Below, in pieces: positions 12,411 through 22,197 of a stretch of 64,000 nt of DNA. Position 1 is the stretch's first letter; every line of letters starts with the position of its first letter. The DNA lies in the NCBI GenBank assembly GCA_964017045.1, contig OZ024797.1, forward strand, positions 13,795,062 to 13,859,061, read 5' to 3'. The position numbers and the translations under genes are program-made. The notes under the pieces are model-generated. The model was not told the DNA's origin, searched no databases, and saw only the letters and a program-made list of their open reading frames with translations. The DNA comes from Omphiscola glabra. Its lineage: Eukaryota > Mollusca > Gastropoda > Lymnaeidae.

Positions 12411-12775
12411 GAGACAGTCGGTCTAATAGGTGTGAGTTGGTATGTGGTGAGACAGTCGATCTAATAGGTGTGAGTTTGTATGTGGTGAGACAGTTGGTCT
12501 AATATAGCGGTTCTCAACCTGTGGGTCGCGACCCCTTTGGGGGTCGAACGACCCTTTCACAGGGATTGCCTAGGACCATCGGAAAACACATATACCCTAT
12601 AAAGTTATGAAGTAGCCATGACAATAATTTTGTGATTGAGGGGTCGCCATAACATGGGGTTAAATATGAAAGAGTCGCGGCATTAGAAAGGTTGAGAACC
12701 ACTGGTCTAATAGGTGTGAGTTGGTATGTGGTGAGATAGTTGGTCTAATAGGTGTGAGTTGGTATGCGGTGACCT
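12411..12775. repeat. 38-bp minisatellite split by a SPIN-like element
   Basis: About four copies of a 38-bp unit containing gtctaataggtgtgagttgg. They occupy 12411-12504 and 12705-12775, with a 200-bp transposon between them. The array therefore existed before the insertion. Confidence 0.88.
12505..12704 (+). mobile_element. SPIN-like hAT miniature element, copy 1
   Basis: A 200-bp non-autonomous element. Left end (t)agcggttctcaacctgtg, right end ggttgagaaccactg, forming short terminal inverted repeats. It is flanked by a perfect 8-bp target duplication, gtctaata, at 12497-12504 and 12705-12712, the length made by hAT transposases. Internal segments such as gggtcgcgacccctttgggg, accctttcacaggg and gaccatcggaaaacacatat match the SPIN miniature elements as I remember them. 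The first base is T where SPIN has C. No coding capacity; mobilisation would need a transposase supplied elsewhere. Confidence 0.9.
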
Positions 12776-13235
12776 TCAGTGAAGTGTTAGCAGGTTGGGG
12801 GCGTTACTGCACTGTTACGACCAGCTGAGTTGATTGAACGGATAATCGAATGGCCAAAGATCGAAGCAGGTGAGGAGACAGCTTCCCATTATCGATGACA
12901 GTTTGAAGTCATTAGAAATGTTGGAAGACCTTCAAGGAAAAAGGCATTTGAGAGGACGTTCAATGTTTGCGAGGGAGGTTGGAAGTTAAGGAGCTCATGA
13001 ATGCAGATGGTGAAGAGTAGAGACATGCGAATGATATAAAAGTTCATCATTTAAAAAATTATTTTTATTTTTAAGTTTAAATAAAAATGAAAGTAAGAAG
13101 GAAGACGATGTGTTGAGATGTCGAGACGTCGATAATTATGAAGGGTTTGTTAAAAGTTGTTTTTTGTTTTGTTGAATAGATGAGTTTCTGAGATTGTTTT
13201 TGGATAGATGTTTTTTCCCGAGATTGTGCTTGGAT
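12776..13235. other. Unique sequence, no gene seen
   Basis: No ORF or repeat I can support between the split 38-bp array and the 49-bp array. Confidence 0.5.
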
Positions 13236-13550
13236 AAGACAGCTTTGATCATGGCATGAGAACATTGTGTTGAGTGTTATGTGTAAGACAGATTTGATCA
13301 TGACATGAAAACATTGTTTTGAGTGTTATGTGTAAGACAGCTTTGATCATGACATGAGAACATTGCGTTGAGTGTTATGTGTAAGACAGCTTTGATCATG
13401 ACATGAAAACATTGTGTTGAGTGTTACGTGTAAGACAGCTTTGATCATGACATGAAAACATTGTGTTGAGTGTTATGTGTAAGACAGCTTTGATCATGAC
13501 ATGAAAACATTGTGTTGAGTGTTACGTGTAAGACAGCTTTGATCAAGACA
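13236..13550. repeat. 49-bp minisatellite
   Basis: Six to seven copies of a 49-bp unit containing gacagctttgatcatgacat and acattgtgttgagtgttatg. The left edge is diverged. Confidence 0.9.
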
Positions 13551-13938
13551 AAAATTGTGGAGGGGTATTACTTTGCTTGACGTCTGAACGCTGTGAAATG
13601 TATCATTAATGAATAATCCTCACTAGACCAAGTTGGGCAATTTTTTTCTTCTCCCGAATTAGCCACAGTTGTAGCGAAATAAAAGTTATAAACATTCGCC
13701 CCACTCCATATATAAATCATAAAACACTTATAGTATTATAACCCATGAGAGAAAATACCCATTTAGATAGCAACTATGATAGAGATATGGTACGTTGTGT
13801 AGCATGCAGTTTTATAAAATAAGGTTTCCCAACGTACTCTATATATCCCAAATAAAACTGAATGTTTTTGTTGTAAGAGTATTTAATCTGTAATTGCCAA
13901 AATATTATCATTTCTTTTAATTTATACATTTACATTGC
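13551..13938. other. Unique AT-rich sequence
   Basis: No ORF or repeat that I can support. AT-rich, with a T-run near 13641. Confidence 0.5.
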
Positions 13939-14185
13939 CCCTCGTAGGAACAGCTGCCTTCTGTAAGAACAATTGCTGTTCTTAAGAACAATTACCCTTC
14001 ATAAGAACAATTACCCTTCATAAGAACAATTGGCCTTCGGAAGAACTATTGGCCCTCGGAAGAAAAATTGGCCCTCAGTAGAACCATTGGCCCTGGGAAG
14101 AACTATTGGCCCTCGGAAGAACAATTGGCGTTCGGAAGAACTCTTGCCTCTCATAAGAACTATTGCCTCTCGTAGGAACAGAGAA
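13939..14185. repeat. ~20-bp minisatellite
   Basis: About twelve copies of a 19-21 bp unit of the form gaagaacaattggccctcg or cttcataagaacaattaccc. The two subfamilies sit in separate blocks. Frames on both strands are repeat artefacts. Confidence 0.85.
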
Positions 14186-14660
14186 GTGGAAACGGATACC
14201 AAGAAACGTGGGCACACTTGGGGGAGGCTGGAGAGATTGGCTCATGATCGTGATGCCTGAAGGGCTCTTGTAGGCGGCCTATGTCCTAGAAATGACCACA
14301 GACGCCGATGAAGATCGGCTGCTGTTCCTCGAGGACGAAAAGGCGAAAGAAGGAACAGAGACGAAAACCATGCTGAAACTTTGGGCCACATAGCACAGTA
14401 AAATCACAACAAAGTCTGCAAGTGGGATTTGTTAATTATCTTCTCCTGATATCGCGCGCACAACAATAGCCTCTCTTGCAGCACTCAGAAATCAGTGGCT
14501 AGGGCTAGGTCCAGCCGATTCCTTTCTTAGCTTGCAATGAAAACAAAACATAAGCTACTTACGTGTAAGCTACGCGTGCGATCAGCGGCAGTATCCTGTA
14601 ATGGGTATCCTATTTGTTTAGCACGACCGGCTCCAGAGTCCAGTAGTTCAAGCCAGTTAA
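14186..14660. other. Unique sequence
   Basis: No feature seen apart from the start of the ATG-initiated frame that runs into the next array. Confidence 0.45.
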
Positions 14661-14668
14661 AGAAAGGT

Positions 14669-14958
14669 GAAGCGCCTCACAATAATGACACACGGTCTGC
14701 TGTCTCGGACAATCCATTAGCACCTCACAATAATGGCACACGGTCTGCTGTCTTATACAATCCAATAGCACCTCACAATAATGACACACGGTCTGCTGTC
14801 TCGGACAATCCAATAGCACCTCACAATAATGGCACACGGTCTGCTGTCTCAGACAATCCAATAGCACCTCACAATAATAACACACGGTCTGCTGTCTCAG
14901 ACAATCCGATAGCACCTTACAATAATGACACACGGTCTGCTGTCTCAGACAATCCAAC
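14669..14958. repeat. 48-bp minisatellite, 6 copies
   Basis: Six copies of a 48-bp unit containing cacacggtctgctgtctcgg and acaatccaatagcacctcac. Sixteen codons per unit keep both strands open: APHNNDTRSAVSDNPI on plus (frame 14537-14962, ATG start) and a Cys-rich CRQQTVCHYCEVLLD on minus. Simultaneous openness on both strands, with amino-acid-changing variation (D/G/N), argues against a gene. Confidence 0.9.
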
Positions 14959-14959
14959 A

Positions 14960-16060
14960 TAGAGGGGGCTGAGAACAAATATCCACACAAAGTTTAAAAA
15001 CAATAATAATAACAAAATCCACAGCAAGTTCCTTCATCATCTTGACCTCGTCTCTCATAGTTCGGAGCACAGGGTGCAAAATGTTCCACACAAAACACAC
15101 ACCCACCCACACAGGCACAACCACACAGACATTTGTCGTGTGTTCCCGTCAGTTCCTTTCTGTTCTACTCCTGGCACAACACAGCGGGAATAAATCCTTT
15201 ATATTTACACTCACCCCACCCCCCAACCCCCACCCCCCCACACACACGCACGGGTAGGGAGTGAAGGTAGAGTCCGTGTTGTGAGAACCGACTAAAATCC
15301 CCACCATCCCATCCCTCCCCCCAATCCCTCACCCGAATCCATTCTATAGTTGTTATATTTTTTTATACCTCTTCTCTCGTTCACGAAGAGGTCGTAGAAG
15401 CCCGGATGAAGATGCCAGACAACCTGGAATTCCCGTTAGCGGGTGGAGGGAGAGAAGAGAGAAAAAAACATCAACTCTTTCTCTTTAAGATTTCATCGTG
15501 CATCAGTTGCTAGGGTGAGAGATTTGTTCAGCTTTGTCACAGTGGGAGAAATGGCTGGGAGTTTTACGAGGACGGCCAATCAACGGACGCATAACATAGG
15601 GACGCTCATCTAACAGTTGGATTTGTTTTGTGTTTTTTTTTAAAGTCAAACCTGTGATGTTAATGCTGGATGAATAGGAATAGCTTACTTTTAAAAGTTC
15701 AAGAATTGATTAAAAAATGTGTTTGTCAAATAGACATGACTTAGTGTCAATGTGATGACGTGATGACTGACATTCATCCGTCAGGGGACAGATTAAAATG
15801 CTGGTCAGAGAAAAGTTGAATTATTTTATATCAACGACCGGCGGGTTAATCAATAAATTAACGAGTCTCGTTAAGATTAGTCAGAGTTACTTAGGGTTAG
15901 CGCTTAGGGTTAACAGGTGAGTAAGTCACCTCTAGCTGCCCATGAATAGCCTAACAAAGCCAGGTGTAGTGCCTCATTGGATTTGCATACAGACGCTAGC
16001 CGATTCATCGAGCTTTTCGGCTGCGTTATCATATGTTGATTTCCTATTATAAGTAGCTAT
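14960..16060. other. Unique sequence with C-rich patches
   Basis: C-rich, CA-rich stretches at 15210-15340. The remainder is unique AT-rich DNA, including a small gttagggttag motif cluster near 15888-15912. No gene seen. Confidence 0.5.
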
Positions 16061-16335
16061 CTTATGGACAACTGCACCATTGCTTAGCTATGTATACCCA
16101 TATGTGCAGCCACACTTCCTTAGCTATATGTATACGCGTATGTGCAGCCATCCTGTTATATATACCATAATCTGCAACCATCCATAACGCTTAGCTATAT
16201 GTATACCCATATGTACAGCTATACATGTATAGCTTTATGTATACAAATATGTGCAGCCATCCATGCTTAGCTATTTGTATACCCATATTTAAAGCTATCC
16301 ATGTAAAGCTATATGTATACCCATATGAGCGGCAG
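16061..16335. repeat. Degenerate ~40-bp repeat
   Basis: About six diverged copies built around gctatatgtatacccatatg and tgcagccatcc. Unit length varies, so this looks like an old array. Confidence 0.75.
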
Positions 16336-16845
16336 TCCTTGCTTTATCATATCTGAGAATCACCGATAAGTATCACGATAAGTCCAACTATCATTGATAC
16401 TTCCAACCCGTTAAACGATCATATTCCAACGATGCTATCTTACCAAAAACGAATCTGTTGCACAAACATTACTCCCCCCCCCCCCCCCAAACACACATTT
16501 CTTTTACACAATAGACCACCTCTATTAACCCCCCTCCCAGTGTAATGAATAAATGTTATAACCCCACACACACACTCCACACACAACCTTCTTAAATTCG
16601 TAAGCAACCAATAAACTGCCCCCTCGCGCCAAACTAGTGTTTCCCCAGCAGATGTTTCACAAATGTCTTTATCCTAACCCTCAACCTTTGCATGCCGTCG
16701 TGAGCAGGGTAGGACTGCGTTGGTATAGAACAACCGGCCGTTGGTGGCTTTAGACTACGTCAGTAGGATAACGGTCTGTTAGTGGCTCTAGCTCAATACT
16801 GCATCCCTAGACTATCTTGCTCTTGACTGTTTCACTTCATTGTTG
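16336..16845. other. Unique sequence with poly-C run
   Basis: Poly-C run near 16473-16488 followed by CA-rich DNA. No gene seen. Confidence 0.5.
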
Positions 16846-16846
16846 T

Positions 16847-17152
16847 AAGTGACTCCAGGCTGAGTCTAACCAACTGTTTTCTTGTCTGTGACTCCAGGCT
16901 GAGTCTAACCAACTGTTTTGTTGTCTGTGACTCCAGGCTGAGTCTAACCAACTGTTTTGTTGTCTGTGACTCCAGACTGCGTCTAAGCAACTATTTTTTT
17001 TGTCTGTGACTCCAGACTTCGTCTGACCAACTGTTTTGTTGTCTTTGACTCCAGACTGCGTCTAATGATCTGTTTTGCGCTCAGTGACTCTAGACTGAGT
17101 CTGACCAGCTGTTTTGTTGTCTGTGACTCCAGACTGCGTCTAACCAACTGTC
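16847..17152. repeat. 39-bp minisatellite
   Basis: About eight copies of a 39-bp unit containing gtgactccaggctgagtcta and accaactgttttgttgt. Thirty-nine is a multiple of three, which gives the RRSLESQTTKQLV frame on the minus strand. That frame is an artefact. Confidence 0.9.
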
Positions 17153-18236
17153 CTCTCCATCTCCTCAACTCGCTCCCGCCTAGTCTGGGTAAGTTACTTC
17201 TCATATCCTCTTGTCTTAATGTGTTTCCTTCTTTTCTCCGCCCTTCTTTTTTGTTTTGTTATATCTCTTTTTTCTTCTTTTTTTTTTCTTTAATTTTTTG
17301 TCCTCCTCAACCCCCCCCCCCCTTTTTTTTTTCTCCTCTGTCGCCCTCAATGCTGTAACCTCCTTATATAATCTGTTTTGAGGCGATACTTTTTTGGGTT
17401 TTTTTTGTAATAAAAGCTTCTCTTATTTTTATATTTTAAATTCAGTCTTAATACAGATGAATATATGGATCGATTAATGGATGTAACGATGGACGGACGG
17501 CTACATGGATACATAGGGTTTTCAAACACATCGTCTGAACATGCGTCCAACTGCCCAGGGTGCCCCCCCTACCCATCCCTCAACTGTCTGAAAAAGCTGC
17601 CCCCGTAATTCCGTTCTCTGGTCACGCCGATGTACAATCGAGTTCCCACACACGAGAGTGCTGGGAGACGTGATAACAGACATTTTGATTGAAGGCAACA
17701 GTCTGTTTATCTAGCACGTCTGAGGTTGTTGTTGCTTTTTTTGTCCTTCTGTTTCTCCAGGTTTTTTTTTTTAAATGTTATTTTTAAACAGCAATATTTG
17801 TTTTAAAGCTGTTCAGCCGGACAGCCTGTTGGCGATTCAACAACATTGAATTCAATTAAATAAATACAATTTATAAGAACTTTTCTGTTACTACGTCACT
17901 ACGTTTAATGAAAGGTAAGAAGCAAAGGTTTATGCAATTATTATTACACTAGTGATTATTGAGAAGAAAAAAAGGCCATGTCTTTAGGAAGAGGGATATT
18001 CCATTTAATAATAAACATTGTATTGGAAAACTACAATTTTCAAATGATCACAGTGAACTGTTGTGGGAAATTTAGCATTGAAAAAAAATATATATTTAGA
18101 ACGCCTTGCAACGAGATCTGGCACTGTTATGAGATGATTCATTGTGTATTTAATGTACCGTGTAAATTTCTATACGTACAATTTGATATGTGTAAAACAA
18201 TGGTATTTTAAAAAAAAAACGAGATATGCCTTAAAC
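17153..18236. other. Unique, T-rich sequence
   Basis: A pyrimidine-rich tract (poly-T, poly-C) fills about 17225-17345. Unique AT-rich sequence follows. No feature supported. Confidence 0.5.
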
Positions 18237-18383
18237 CAGTTGTTCTCAGCCTGTGGGTCGCCAACCCCTTTGGGAAAACACATATTTTTGAATAGCAACG
18301 AAAATAATTTTAAGGTTGGGTGTCGCCACAGCATGAGGAGCTGTATTAAAGGTTCGCGACATGAGGAAGGTTGAGAACCACTG
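18237..18383 (+). mobile_element. SPIN-like hAT miniature element, copy 2 (shortened)
   Basis: A 147-bp copy with left end cagttgttctcagcctgtgg and right end ggttgagaaccactg. Flanks ccttaaac (18229-18236) and tcttaagc (18384-18391) match at 6 of 8 positions, a decayed hAT target duplication. Compared with copy 1 it has lost the gaacgaccctttcacagg segment inside the left half, so it is internally deleted. It is more diverged than copies 3 and 4. Confidence 0.82.
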
Positions 18384-18835
18384 TCTTAAGCAATGGCACT
18401 TTTCAACAATCAAGGGCATCTCAAACCCCCAAACCCGAGATCGGTTAAACTTATTATAACTGCCAAGTCCCGCCGTGTTTCTCCCTCAAACACGCACACA
18501 CTTTGTCTCTTACGCCCACAACCGGGGGGGGGGGGGGGGGGGGGGGGGTTTAAATAATTTTTTTTTTAAAATCGGATACTTTTGCGTAGATCTGGTCAGA
18601 TGAAAACACGCGTGAACTTGTCTAGTTGTTGTATCACAGGAGTGACATCAAGCAGAAACTAAAGACCTCGTGTTGTTAACAAACAAGCCTGATGGTTCTC
18701 GGATGTTTCCGGCAGCCAATGACAGATGGCCGTTCCGTGGGCATGTTTTCAATTGGTTAGATTTGAAAAGAAAAATAAGTGATGGCGGCGTTATGTTGTG
18801 AAATGTTGGAACCGCGTTTTAGCTGACCGTGTGGT
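18384..18835. other. Unique sequence with long poly-G run
   Basis: A G-run of about 26 bases at about 18523-18548 is followed by T/A-rich sequence. No gene seen. Confidence 0.5.
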
Positions 18836-19665
18836 GGGTGGAAGGGTGGATGTGAGGGTGGATGTGAGGGTGGATGGAGGGGCGGAGGGAATGGGGGATG
18901 GGAGAGTGGATGGAGGTGTGGAGGAAATGGGGGATGGGAGAGTGGATGGAGGGAATGGGGGATGGGAGAGTGGATGGAGGTGTGGAGGAAATGGGGGATG
19001 GGAGAGTGGATGGAGGGAATGGGGGATGGGAGAGTGGATGGAGGTGTGGAGGAAATGGGGGATTGGAGAGTGGATGTAGGTGTGGAGGAAATGGGGGATG
19101 GGAGAGTGGATGGGGGGAATGGGGGATGGGAGAGTGGATGGAGGGGCGGAGGGAATGGGGGATTGGAGAGTGGATGGAGGGAATGGGGATGGGAGAGTGG
19201 ATGGAGGAGCGGAGGGAATGGGGGATGGGAGAGTGGATGGAGGGGTGGAGGGAATGGGGATGGGAGTGGATGGGAGAGTGGTTGGGAGAGTGGATGGAGG
19301 GGTGGAGGGAATGGTGGAGCGAATGGTGGATGGAAGGGTGGATGGAGGGGTAGAGGGAATGGTGCACTGAAAGGTGGTGGAAGGGCAGATTGAGGGGCGA
19401 AGGGCAGGTGGATGGGAGAGTGAATGGAGGGGCGGGGGAATGGGAGAGTGGATGGAGGGGTGGAGGGAATGGTGGATGGAGGACGGAGCGAATGCTGGAT
19501 GGGAGGGTGGATGTAAGGGTGGAGGATTGGGTGGTCATGATGTAGGGAGGGAGTCGTGGAAGGAATAGCATGATATATAGAGGGATGGATGGCAGAGTGG
19601 ATGTAATGGTGGATAACTTGGTAAATGGAATGGTGGGTGGTAGGGTGGAAGGAAGGGAGCGTGCA
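18836..19665. repeat. G-rich GGATGG-type minisatellite
   Basis: About 830 bp of strand-asymmetric repeat on plus: gggatgggagagtggatgga, with spacers gg(t/g)g(t/c)ggagg(g/a)aatgg. Basic units are about 21 and 36 bp and form higher-order blocks. The plus strand is almost free of C and the minus strand almost free of G. Up to 320 open codons (Pro/His/Ser-rich on minus, Gly/Trp/Glu-rich on plus) exist in several frames because purine-only codons contain few stops. I regard them as non-coding. Confidence 0.9.
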
Positions 19666-20085
19666 AGGGTTGATGTAAGTGTTGGCTGAATGGAGGAAGC
19701 TTACATTTGAAAGGAACACGGTGCTGAACTGAAGAACGCAGTTGTAAGTAATAAGTAATAAGGCTTACATTTGACAGGCTCGCAGTAAATAAAGCAACAA
19801 GCAACAGCGGCAGCCATTAGCTTACATAATGCTGAGCGCGGTCTTCCTTTGACTTTTTGTCACTTCTTTAAAAAAAGAATCGTATTGATGTGAAGGTGGG
19901 GTGGGAGAGGGAGAAGGAGTGGGGGAGGAGAGGTTGAGATTGTAATATGGCGGGATGTGTGGCGTTTATGAGAAGGGGGGTCTGGAATTATTGTGGCAAG
20001 TCCAAAGATCGTGTGTTGGAGTGGCCACAAATCACGTGATTCGCTTATCTCCCCGTCATGCTTTCGCAAATTTACGTCGTTTCCG
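19666..20085. other. Unique sequence
   Basis: No supported feature. A short direct repeat, aataaggcttacatttga, resembles agcttacatttga at 19699. Confidence 0.4.
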
Positions 20086-20343
20086 CTACAAGCTACGCCG
20101 ATAGCTAATCGCGCCGGACTTACGCATGCGCATAACAAGACGACAAAATGAATTGAGATTGGGGTCAGGGGTCACACACGTGCTGTATATGTGAGTAGAT
20201 TTTAAAGGGGGGGGGAAGAGGGTCTGACGTGTTCGTGGTGCGAGGGGAGAGTGGTGCGTGAAGTCTGCAGGGTTTTCGTGGTATTGGATGAACGCCATGG
20301 TCATCGCTATAACCGCAGCTGCTGCGAACAACGACAAAATCAT
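20086..20343 (-). CDS. Possible small secreted-peptide ORF, 85 codons (weak)
   Basis: An ATG-initiated minus-strand frame with A at -3 (aaaATGa). It starts MILSLFAAAAVIAMTMAF, a hydrophobic stretch like a signal peptide or membrane anchor, followed by a polar, Pro/His/Arg-containing tail with no cysteine pattern. A TATA-like cattataact lies about 25 bp upstream of the ATG. It lies just downstream, on the same strand, of the candidate exon 20411-20467. I do not recognise the protein. Chance is a real alternative because the hydrophobic start comes from a short GCA/GCT-rich stretch. Confidence 0.18.
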   Translation of the reverse strand: MILSLFAAAAVIAMTMAFIQYHENPADFTHHSPLAPRTRQTLFPPPLKSTHIYSTCVTPDPNLNSFCRLVMRMRKSGAISYRRSL

Positions 20344-20410
20344 TTTACATAGATCAAGTTATAATGTATGTGCGCTCGGGCACAAAAAAGAGACATTAGT
20401 GTGTACTCAC

Positions 20411-20467
20411 CATCAGCTTTACCCACGTAACCACTTGATGGAAATGCCGACAGGCGGTGAAAGTTGC
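20411..20467 (-). other. Candidate 57-bp internal exon
   Basis: Read on the minus strand: a branch-point-like actaat, about 45 nt of T/C-rich tract ending ttttctttcag, a 57-bp segment, then gtgagtac, a close match to the metazoan 5' splice site. The segment is 19 codons long. Two of three frames are open; phase 2 reads NFHRLSAFPSSGYVGKAD. This is the only place in the window where I find a strong acceptor and a strong donor at exon-like spacing. The parent gene is unknown, and the other exons would have to be far away or outside. Confidence 0.3.
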
Positions 20468-20607
20468 CTGAAAGAAAAGAAAAAAAATTGGATTATAAAA
20501 AAAAGAAATTAGTTTGAACAAAATATATCTAGCGGGGGGGGATGAGTGGTGTAAACATTTGTGTTATGTCAGTTCAGTTTTGGATGTGTTTGTTTGTTTC
20601 GTTAAAG

Positions 20608-20797
20608 CAGAGGCTCTCAACCTTCCCAATGCAGCGGCCCTTTAATACAGTTCCTCGTGTTGTGGTGACCCCACAAACCCTAAAATTATTTTCGTGGCTA
20701 CGTCATAAATATGTGTTTTCCGATGGTCGTAGGCGACCCTGTGTAAGGGTCCCCCGGCACCCAAAAGGGATCGCGACCCACAGGCTGAGAACCGCTG
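20608..20797 (-). mobile_element. SPIN-like hAT miniature element, copy 3
   Basis: A 190-bp copy in reverse orientation relative to copies 1, 2 and 4. It begins cagaggctctcaaccttccc and ends gaccca-caggctgagaaccgctg. A perfect 8-bp target duplication, cgttaaag, flanks it at 20600-20607 and 20798-20805. The internal gtgttttccgatggtcgtag and ttgtggtgaccccacaaacc are SPIN-like. No coding capacity. Confidence 0.9.
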
Positions 20798-20928
20798 CGT
20801 TAAAGTAATGTATTGTCGTCTGCAAACAAGGCTTGTATTAGGGTATAAGGTTTAATGCAGTATAATGGGAAAGAATCAATGGTTAAAACACTGGGTTGGT
20901 ACGTTCTACTTTACTCTTAATCGTATGT

Positions 20929-21243
20929 GATATAAGTCAATCCTATATAAGCAAGTCAATCTGATATAAGCAAGTCAATCTGATATAAACAAGTCAATCT
21001 GATATAAGCAAGTCAATCTGATATAAGCAAGTCAATCTGATATAAGCAAGTCAATCTGATATAAGCAAGTCAATCTGATATAAGCAAGTCAATCTGATAT
21101 AAGCAAGTCAATCCGATATAAGCAAGTCAATCCGATATAAGCAAGTCAATCTGATATAAGCAAGTCAATCTGATATAAGCAAGTTAATATGATATAAGCA
21201 AGTCAATCCGAAATAAGCAAGTCAATCTGATATAAGCAAGTCA
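20929..21243. repeat. 19-bp minisatellite
   Basis: About 16 copies of the 19-bp unit aagtcaatctgatataagc, with rare variants (ccgat, atgat, ccgaaa). It joins the next array with no unique spacer. Confidence 0.92.
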
Positions 21244-21396
21244 CTGATTGTACCAATGATTGTACCAACGAGTGTACCAATGATTGTGCCACTGGTTGTG
21301 CCACTGGTTGTGCCAATGATTGTACCAATGATTGTACCAATGATTGTACCAATGATTGTACAAATGATTGTACCAATAATTGTACCAATGATTGTA
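21244..21396. repeat. 12-bp minisatellite
   Basis: About twelve copies of the 12-bp unit tgtaccaatgat, with variants tgtgccactggt and tgtaccaacgag. Four codons per unit keep both strands open (IVPM on plus, GTII on minus). Confidence 0.9.
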
Positions 21397-22001
21397 TTAT
21401 TTCGTTCTTTTACCACGTGTACATTGTGCGGTGCCAATATGAAAACTTAAGTCGTTAAGACTGAGGTATGTGCCAAAAAGGGGAGATCAATCAAATATGT
21501 CAAGAATCACCAAAATTGGGGTCAAATGATCCTTGACAAGTGCATATGCCGAAACTGCCTCATCTAAATAAAGAGCTTGTTCTTCAACGGTAGTGGGGAG
21601 GGGGAGTCATCGTGTTAGCGGACAGCAAGTGTTGTCTGTTGACAGTTTTCAACCGTTGTGTACTGGGTAACGAAGGTGAGGGAAAAGGGAGGGGGGGGCG
21701 GCATTCTGACCAGCGAGCGCTCATCCTGGAATTCCACCCTTGGGGTGAGTGCTGCATACCTAGGCGAAGCGAGGCTTGAGATTCCCCCGGAGTAAGTGAG
21801 AAGACACAGCTAGCTGCACGCTATTTCTGGGATGTCATCCACGCCGTGGGTACAGAGTGGGATCAGGCGGTCCAGTCAACTGCAATCACGACGTGGATTA
21901 ATCCAAATGTTTGGACCACGCAACTTTTGACGGGGAACAATAACTGCTTATCCTTAACTTTAAAAAAAAAATATTTCCATAACGTTATATTCGTTCTAAA
22001 C
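21397..22001. other. Unique sequence, no gene seen
   Basis: Moderately GC-rich unique DNA with a G-run near 21691. No repeat or gene that I can support. Confidence 0.5.
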
Positions 22002-22188
22002 TAGCGGCTCTCAATCTGTGGGTCGCGACCACTTTGGGGGTCGCGAGACCCTTTCACAGGGGTCCCCTACGACCACCGGAAAACACAGATGTATAAAGTA
22101 GCAACGAACACTAATATGTGGTTGGGGGTTGCCATAACACGAGGCACTGCATAAAGGGTCGCGGCATCATGAAGGTTGAGAACCACTG
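22002..22188 (+). mobile_element. SPIN-like hAT miniature element, copy 4
   Basis: A 187-bp copy starting (t)agcggctctcaatctgtgg and ending ggttgagaaccactg, flanked by a perfect 8-bp target duplication, ttctaaac, at 21994-22001 and 22189-22196. Internal gggtcgcgac, accctttcacaggggtcccc and gaccaccggaaaacaca are SPIN-like. The 36-bp minisatellite begins immediately to its right. Confidence 0.9.
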
Positions 22189-22197
22189 TTCTAAACG

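Noticed and set aside
14537..14962. ATG-initiated 141-codon ORF with 16-residue repeats
   Set aside because: Opposite strand equally open through the same 48-bp array; N-terminal part has no recognisable features.
15880..15915. gttaggg/ttagggtta motifs considered as interstitial telomeric repeats
   Set aside because: Only two or three imperfect motifs, far short of a TTAGGG array.
18757..19719. 320-codon Pro/His/Ser-rich minus-strand ORF
   Set aside because: Composition follows directly from the G-rich minisatellite, and other frames on both strands are equally open.
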